A DNA stretch of 64,000 nt from Mesorhizobium sp. Root102 (GTDB taxonomy: Bacteria > Pseudomonadota > Alphaproteobacteria > Rhizobiales > Rhizobiaceae): assembly GCF_001425625.1 (NCBI RefSeq), contig NZ_LMCP01000047.1, positions 1 through 64,000 on the forward strand, in the 5' to 3' direction. The first letter of the stretch is position 1; the number at the start of each line of letters is the position of its first letter. The notes under the pieces are model-generated. The model worked only from the letters and a program-made list of their open reading frames with translations. It was not told the DNA's origin and did not search any database. The position numbers and the translations under genes are program-made. Positions 59,115-64,000 of the stretch are shown here, piece by piece.

Positions 59115-60293
59115 CTACTCAGCCGGCATGGCGACCGGCCGGGCGGCCCAGCGGCCGGCCAGCACGATGCCGAGCCCGATGATCGGGAAGGCCGCGGCGA
59201 TCAGGCCAAGATCGGCCGGCGCGCCGTAACGCAGCACCGCACCGCCGACCACGGCGCCCAGCGCCACGCCGAGATAGAGCGCCGAACCGTTGAGCGACAG
59301 CACGATCGGGGCGGCGTCGGGCGCCAGCTTGATGATGCGGCTGGCCTGCGCCGGCGGGAACGCCCAGCCGACGATGCCCCACGGCACCATCATCGCCATC
59401 AGCGCCGGCCCGGCAATATGCGGCGGCAGGAAAGTCGGAATGACCGACAGCATCACCAGCATGACGGCGCTGAGTGCCAGCGACCAGCCGACGGTGCGGG
59501 TCGCGCCGAACCGGTCGGCCGCCTGGCCGCCTGCGATGTTGCCGATGACCGCGCCGACCCCGAAGGCGAGCAGCATGCCGGGCAGCGCGATCTGGCTGAG
59601 CCCGCCGCCCTCGATGGCGAGCGGCGCGACATAGGCAAAGACGGTGAAGGCACCGGTCAGCGCCAGCAATGTCGTTGCAAGGATCGGCATCACGCCGGGA
59701 CGCATGGCGGCCGCCAGCCTGCGCTTCAGGGGCAGCTTGGTGCCGACGATGCCGCGCGGCAGCCGGTACCACAGGATGGCGCCGGCGAGCGCGCCGAGGC
59801 CGGCGATGGCGTAGAAGGTGCCACGCCAGCCGGCAAACGCCGCGACGAGGGCGCCGAGCGGCGCGCCGACGGCAACCGCCACCGTGGTGCCGCCGACGAC
59901 GACGGCGATGGCACGCCCCCGGTGATGGTCATCGACCAGCGCCACCGCGGTTCCTTGCGCGGTTGCCGCGAACAGGCCCGACGACAGCGCCATGACGATG
60001 CGCGCGATCAGAAGAAGCTCGAAGGAGGAACTCAGGGCGGCGGCGATGTTGCCGAGCACGAAGAACACCAGCGTCCACAGGATGACGCGGCGCCGGTCCC
60101 ATTCGCCGGTCAGCGTCGCCAGGATCGGCGTACCGACCGCGTAGGCGAGCGCGAAGGCGGTGATCAGCGTGCCGGCCAGCGGAATGGAAATGCCGGCGTC
60201 GGCGGCGATGTCGGGCAGAAGGCTGGAGATGACGAAGCCTTCGGTCGAGATCGTGAACGATCCGAGTGCAAGCCAGAAGAGGCGCTTGTCCAT
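59115..60293 (-). CDS. MFS transporter (AraJ-like)
   Basis: This 392-aa, 12-TM protein begins LFWLALGSFTISTEGFVISS, the start of the AraJ/YdhP-like sugar or drug efflux group, with LLPDIAADAGISIPLAGTLI next. It is divergent from an ArsR-type gene at 60502, so it may be controlled by it. A short inverted pair TTCAA/TTGAA lies upstream (60310-60325). Confidence 0.82.
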   Translation of the reverse strand: MDKRLFWLALGSFTISTEGFVISSLLPDIAADAGISIPLAGTLITAFALAYAVGTPILATLTGEWDRRRVILWTLVFFVLGNIAAALSSSFELLLIARIVMALSSGLFAATAQGTAVALVDDHHRGRAIAVVVGGTTVAVAVGAPLGALVAAFAGWRGTFYAIAGLGALAGAILWYRLPRGIVGTKLPLKRRLAAAMRPGVMPILATTLLALTGAFTVFAYVAPLAIEGGGLSQIALPGMLLAFGVGAVIGNIAGGQAADRFGATRTVGWSLALSAVMLVMLSVIPTFLPPHIAGPALMAMMVPWGIVGWAFPPAQASRIIKLAPDAAPIVLSLNGSALYLGVALGAVVGGAVLRYGAPADLGLIAAAFPIIGLGIVLAGRWAARPVAMPAE

Positions 60294-60309
60294 GGGGCGG
60301 TGTCCTTAG

Positions 60310-60325
60310 TTCAAAAGTTATTGAA
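60310..60325. promoter_or_regulatory. Possible ArsR-type operator
   Basis: TTCAA-AAGTTA-TTGAA is a 5-6-5 inverted pair 17 nt upstream of the MFS start. It matches the size of ArsR-family sites. There is no second copy, so confidence is low. Confidence 0.35.
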
Positions 60326-60501
60326 CAATTGGACATAACGAGGCATGATGTCAATGAAGCCAGGGGAAAATAGCAGAACCCTCCTGACAGCCCTGTGTCA
60401 GCACGGTCGGTCGGCACGGTCGAGAAGCGGAGAAACAGTGCGTACGGGCACAAAAGGACGGATGCGTTGAAATCGGCCCCGACTGTGCTTAGTTTCGAGC
60501 C

Positions 60502-60858
60502 ATGACCTTGCCACACCCCAATACGGATCAGATCAGCCTACCGATCGTGCTCGGCGTGCTCGGCGACCCGACCCGGCTCGCCATCGTGCGCTATCTCGCG
60601 AGCAAGGAAGGCGTGCCGCTGAACTGCAGCCAGTTCCTCGATCTCGGCTCGAAGACCAATCTGAGCTACCACCTCGCCAAACTGCGCGAAGCCGGCGTCA
60701 CCCGCGCCGAGGTGGTAGGTACCAACCGCATGATCACGCTGCGCCGCGCCGATCTCGACGCCCGCTTCCCCGGCCTGCTCGACAGCGTCATCGCCGCCGC
60801 CGGCGACGATCGGGCCCTGCCGGCGGTCGGCGGCCACGACATCGAAATCCGCGCCTGA
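60502..60858 (+). CDS. ArsR-type winged-helix regulator
   Basis: This 118-aa protein has the ArsR-like HTH (PIVLGVLGDPTRLAIVRYLA, LDLGSKTNLSYHLAKLREAG, VTRAEVVGTNRMITLRRADL). There is no metal-binding Cys pair, so it probably senses an organic ligand or acts with a partner. It is divergent from the MFS gene at 60293 and most likely controls it. The phosphoesterase gene follows 64 nt after. Confidence 0.8.
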   Translation: MTLPHPNTDQISLPIVLGVLGDPTRLAIVRYLASKEGVPLNCSQFLDLGSKTNLSYHLAKLREAGVTRAEVVGTNRMITLRRADLDARFPGLLDSVIAAAGDDRALPAVGGHDIEIRA

Positions 60859-60922
60859 GGATGTTCCTCGCTCCCACGAAACGGGGGACAGGAAACGCTG
60901 TCTCACCACCGGAGCTCCCCTT

Positions 60923-61681
60923 ATGCGGATCGCCGTCCTCGCTGATATCCACGGCAACGTCCTGGCGCTCGACGCCGTGCTTGAGGATCTGCGCCAGCGC
61001 GGCGGTGCCGATCTGACCGTCAATCTCGGCGACAGCGTTTCCGGCCCGCTGTGGCCGCGCGAGACGTTTGCGCGGTTGGAGGCGCTCAACCTGCCGACGG
61101 TGCGCGGCAACCACGACCGCCGCGTCGCGGCCGATCCGGCCGACGAGACCATGTGGGCCTCCGATGTCTATGCGCAGGAGCGGCTGACCGAGGCACAGCG
61201 CCAGGTGCTTTTCGCCCAGCCGCTGACGCTGGAGATCGCGCCCGGAATCATCGCTTTCCACGCCCGCCCCGACCACGACGAGAAATATCTCGCCGATACG
61301 ATCGTCAATGGCCAGCTGGTGCGCGCGCCGCTGGCGGCGATCCGGCGCCGGCTGAAGGCGCTGGACCTCGCCTGCCGCATCGCGCTGTGCGGCCACAGTC
61401 ACCGCGCGGAACTGATCCGCATCCCCGACGGTCCCATCATCTTCAACCCCGGCAGCATCGGCTGCCCCGCCTATGACGATTCCACCCCGCCGGCGCATCT
61501 CTCCGAGCAGGGCTCGCCACATGCCCGCTATGGCATCGTCACCTTGGGCAGCGCGGGTCAGGCCGACCGCTTCGAGGCTATCGCCGTCGACTACGACCAT
61601 GAGGCCGCGGCCAGACAGGCCGAGCAGGCGGGCCGGCCGGAATGGGCTCACGCGCTCAGGACCGGATTTATCTCAGGCTGA
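60923..61681 (+). CDS. Metallophosphoesterase
   Basis: This 252-aa protein has the calcineurin-like phosphoesterase motifs DIHGN (residues 8-12), NLGDSVSGP, VRGNHDRRV and LCGHSHRAEL (GHSH). It binds two metals and could act on cyclic nucleotides or small phosphate esters. The YfcE/YmdB-like size fits. The stop at 61681 lies inside the first unit of a tandem repeat, so the last residues (ISG) come from repeat sequence. Confidence 0.85.
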   Translation: MRIAVLADIHGNVLALDAVLEDLRQRGGADLTVNLGDSVSGPLWPRETFARLEALNLPTVRGNHDRRVAADPADETMWASDVYAQERLTEAQRQVLFAQPLTLEIAPGIIAFHARPDHDEKYLADTIVNGQLVRAPLAAIRRRLKALDLACRIALCGHSHRAELIRIPDGPIIFNPGSIGCPAYDDSTPPAHLSEQGSPHARYGIVTLGSAGQADRFEAIAVDYDHEAAARQAEQAGRPEWAHALRTGFISG

Positions 61682-61803
61682 ACGCTTTTGCGTTCATGCC
61701 TCAGGCTGAACGCTTTTGCGTTCATGCCTCAGGCTGAGCTTGGTGATGCCTCCCGACTGAACCCCCTTGCGTTCATGTCGAGGCTGAACGCTTTTGCGTT
61801 CAT
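61673..61803 (+). repeat. Tandem hairpin array at the end of the phosphoesterase gene
   Basis: A 28-bp unit (TCAGGCTGAACGCTTTTGCG, then TTCATGCC) occurs perfectly twice at 61673-61700 and 61701-61728. A diverged copy follows (to about 61779), then a further copy with GAGGCTGAACGC...GCGTTCAT (about 61779-61803). Each unit folds as GAACGC-TTTT-GCGTTC. The flanks GGCTGA ... TCATGCC are shared with 9011-9090. Confidence 0.85.
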
Positions 61804-61968
61804 CCCGGCTGAACTGGCTCACAGTCTGGCGGGCTGGCACAGGCGAAACGGCGGTCGAATTTTCGGGCTTACATGGCGGCGCGTCGTCCCTTATAAAATC
61901 CGCCGGGCATGCGGCGGGCCGCGATCCGTCGCTGCGTGGTGTCTTGAGTATCAGCGCACGGCCAAACG

Positions 61969-62862
61969 ATGAGGCGCACAGTTACGCTCCGAACAACCCT
62001 GCATGCGCTGATTGCCGCCCCGCTGCTGATGGCGGCATGGCCGGTCATTGTCACGGCCGAAGAGGCGCCGGATCTCGTCATCTCCATCGTCATCGGCCTG
62101 GCGCCGGACGATCTTCTCAAGGTCCGCACCGCCGCATCGCCGATAGCCAAGGTCGAAACGCGTCTGGCTGGAGGCGACAGCGTTACCAATCTCGGCTGCA
62201 ATGACGTCAATGGCTACAAATGGTGCATGATCGAGACCACCGGCAAGGAAAAGCTGAGCGGATGGGCGCCAGCGCGCTACCTCATCCCTCTCAATCCGGC
62301 CCCCTATGTCGAAGGCGAGACAAGACGGGCCCATGCACCCGTGGTTGCCTCCACGGGGAGCGGCAATGAGGCCGACCAGGCATCGGCGAACAGCACGGTA
62401 GCCGCCGGCGCGGATGTCCGGGCCCAGGCGCCAGTCGCGCCGCCCGACCTGACGGCGCGGCTTGGCGGCGCCGGTCCGGTAGCCGAAAGCACGCCGAAAT
62501 CCGGCGCCGAAATCGGCCGCGCCGCCATGCAGGATGCCTACCGCCTGGCACTGGCGGCGACCGACGCCGCGCCGGATCCCGCTTCTGCCCCGGGTGTCAG
62601 CGAAATTCCTTGCGCCCGCTATGTCGGCGAGCCGATGACGCGTTGCGAGATCAGCGTCGAGCGCAAGGGCAGTGACAACGTGGACGTCACGGTCACCTGG
62701 CCCGATGGCGGCACGCGCGTGATTTCCTTCCGCGGCGGCCAGCCGGCCAGCTCCGACGCGCCCAGCGACTTCCGCTTCACCCGCGAAGGCAGCCTGAACA
62801 TGATCCGCGTCGGCATCTCCGAACGCTTCGAGATCACAGACGCCGTCGCATTCGGGGATTAG
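61969..62862 (+). CDS. SH3-domain secreted protein
   Basis: This 297-aa protein has a signal peptide (LHALIAAPLLMAAWPVIVTA). A bacterial SH3 (SH3_3) domain at residues about 40-105 (LLKVRTAASPIAKVETRLAG, CNDVNGYKWCMIETTG, LSGWAPARYL) precedes a proline/alanine-rich linker and a C-terminal beta domain with Cys (IPCARYVGEPMTRCEISVER). It probably binds cell wall components in the periplasm. The pair of Cys in each domain may be disulfide linked. Confidence 0.8.
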   Translation: MRRTVTLRTTLHALIAAPLLMAAWPVIVTAEEAPDLVISIVIGLAPDDLLKVRTAASPIAKVETRLAGGDSVTNLGCNDVNGYKWCMIETTGKEKLSGWAPARYLIPLNPAPYVEGETRRAHAPVVASTGSGNEADQASANSTVAAGADVRAQAPVAPPDLTARLGGAGPVAESTPKSGAEIGRAAMQDAYRLALAATDAAPDPASAPGVSEIPCARYVGEPMTRCEISVERKGSDNVDVTVTWPDGGTRVISFRGGQPASSDAPSDFRFTREGSLNMIRVGISERFEITDAVAFGD

Positions 62863-62875
62863 TTGTCGGGACCAA

Positions 62876-62955
62876 GGCAGTAGGGCTTGGGCAGTAGGGC
62901 TTGCCTATTGCCTACAGCCTAATCCCCAATCCCTACTGCCTAATCCCTCATTTTC
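62876..62955. repeat. AGTAGGG-type short repeats upstream of carB
   Basis: GGCAGTAGGGCTTG is followed by GGCAGTAGGGCTTG and then by CCCTACTGCCTAATCCC, which is the inverse. TGCCTA-type units recur. It is simple non-coding repeat DNA in the leader region of carB and may pair into a hairpin. Confidence 0.55.
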
Positions 62956-63082
62956 GGGGTTACATCGGGCAAACTCTTCCCTATAAGGCCCTCCTAGCCT
63001 GATACCAGAATCGCGAACACAACCGGCCGGGTCTTCCCGTCCCGGTTTTTTGTGCAAGCCGCCCGCCAAACGGACCTATGAC

Positions 63083-64000
63083 ATGCCAAGACGCACTGAC
63101 ATCAAGTCGATCCTGATCATCGGGGCCGGCCCCATCGTCATCGGCCAGGCATGCGAGTTCGACTATTCCGGCACCCAGGCCTGCAAGGCGCTGAAGGAAG
63201 AGGGTTTCCGCGTCATCCTGGTCAATTCCAATCCGGCCACCATCATGACCGACCCGGAACTGGCCGACGCCACCTATATCGAGCCGATCACCCCGGAAGT
63301 CGTGGCCAAGATCATCGCCAAGGAACGGCCCGACGCACTGCTGCCGACCATGGGCGGCCAGACCGCGCTCAACACCGCTTTGTCGCTGCGCCGCATGGGC
63401 GTGCTCGAGCGCTACAATGTCGAGATGATCGGCGCCGACGCCACGGCCATCGACAAGGCCGAGGACCGCGCGCTGTTTCGCGAGGCGATGAAGAAGATCG
63501 GGTTGGAAACGCCGAAGTCGATGCTGGCCAACGCCACCGACGTCAAGAACACCGACCGCAAGACGCATGAGGCCGAGCGCGCCGCACTGAAAGCCGAGAA
63601 GCCGGCCGATCTCGACGCCGCCCTCGATGCGCTCGAAACCCGCTGGAACCTTGGCGAAGGCGACCGCAAGCAGCGCTACATCAGCCATGGCATGGCGATC
63701 GCCGCCCAGGCGCTCGACCATGTCGGCCTGCCGGCCATCATCCGCCCGTCCTTCACCATGGGCGGCACCGGCGGCGGCATCGCCTACAACCGCGCCGAAT
63801 TCTACGAGATCGTCCAGTCCGGCCTCGACGCCTCGCCGACCACCGAAGTGCTGATCGAGGAGAGCGTGCTCGGCTGGAAAGAGTATGAGATGGAGGTCGT
63901 CCGGGACAAGGCGGACAATTGCATCATCGTCTGCTCGATCGAAAACATCGATCCGATGGGCGTGCACACCGGCGACTCGATCACTGTCGCCCCTGCCCTG
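63083..64000 (+). CDS. carB: Carbamoyl-phosphate synthase large subunit (5' part)
   Basis: 306 codons are visible before the window ends; the full protein is normally over 1,100 aa. The N-terminal ATP-grasp half is clear (ILIIGAGPIVIGQACEFDYS, GTQACKALKEEGFRVILVNS, LPTMGGQTALNTALSLRRMG, IRPSFTMGGTGGGIAYN). It carries an inserted segment of about 40-45 residues (NTDRKTHEAERAALKAEKPA and onwards) between helix and strand that E. coli CarB lacks and that is usual in Rhizobiales. It synthesises carbamoyl phosphate from the ammonia made by CarA. Confidence 0.97.
   Translation, partial: MPRRTDIKSILIIGAGPIVIGQACEFDYSGTQACKALKEEGFRVILVNSNPATIMTDPELADATYIEPITPEVVAKIIAKERPDALLPTMGGQTALNTALSLRRMGVLERYNVEMIGADATAIDKAEDRALFREAMKKIGLETPKSMLANATDVKNTDRKTHEAERAALKAEKPADLDAALDALETRWNLGEGDRKQRYISHGMAIAAQALDHVGLPAIIRPSFTMGGTGGGIAYNRAEFYEIVQSGLDASPTTEVLIEESVLGWKEYEMEVVRDKADNCIIVCSIENIDPMGVHTGDSITVAPAL

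Noticed and set aside
61673..61803. Possible CRISPR array
   Set aside because: The repeats are direct head-to-tail hairpins without unique spacers, only a few copies, and no cas genes are nearby.
63083..64000. carB as truncated pseudogene
   Set aside because: The frame is open to the last base of the window, so it is cut only by the window edge.

Overview
The window looks like chromosomal DNA of a Mesorhizobium-type alphaproteobacterium (Rhizobiales). GC content is high. The housekeeping order rpoD - dnaG ... YqeY-like gene - carA ... carB is typical of this group, the sigma factor is of the long alphaproteobacterial RpoD type, and the dispersed non-coding repeats resemble those I associate with rhizobial genomes. 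This assignment rests on protein and synteny recognition, not on a search.

Positions 1-8016 read as accessory DNA against a tRNA boundary. They hold an IS21-like end, a decayed TPR gene, three small genes, and a five-gene cluster with a divergent AraC gene (SDR dehydrogenase, VOC protein, saccharopine-dehydrogenase-like enzyme, two NTF2-like proteins). The AraC and VOC genes are frameshifted. The region ends with two joined integrase fragments that run into a tRNA with a CAU anticodon, probably tRNA-Ile2 (7941-8016, minus strand). This is the usual architecture of an integrative element at a tRNA 3' end, here degraded.

Positions 8017-28300 are mostly small transport, regulation and envelope genes: a SIMPL protein, a YcgN-like protein, an OmpA-domain protein with a charged repeat region, and an HSDL2-like SDR. 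A divergent pair of HtrA-like genes follows: one has an intact His-Asp-Ser triad, the other has lost all three residues and sits in an operon with a LuxR-type regulator. Next come TetR/VOC, LysR/azoreductase and Lrp/AzlCD pairs, an MFS carrier, GreA/B-like, HlyU-like and PadR proteins, a His-rich EamA transporter and a TauD-like dioxygenase.

Positions 28300-46700 contain rpoD and dnaG, a Na/Pi cotransporter, a zinc/cadmium-type P-ATPase with its divergent MerR regulator and a clear 19-bp-spacer promoter, katG with divergent oxyR, a frameshifted DnaB-like helicase gene, an L,D-transpeptidase-like protein and a YqeY-like protein. Positions 46900-64000 contain carA and the 5' part of carB. Between them lie a TetA-like MFS, a zinc metallopeptidase, a large secreted CxxCH protein, mntR/mntH, LysR/LysE, SDR/MarR with a strong tandem operator, an MFS/ArsR pair, a phosphoesterase and an SH3 protein.

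Three themes cross the window. Most regulators are divergent from, or next to, the gene they probably control, and several have visible tandem operators. Small indels occur only in accessory genes while rpoD, dnaG, katG, zntA and carA are open, which argues for real gene decay. Non-coding hairpin repeats fall into families in which the flanks are conserved and the stems vary with pairing preserved.
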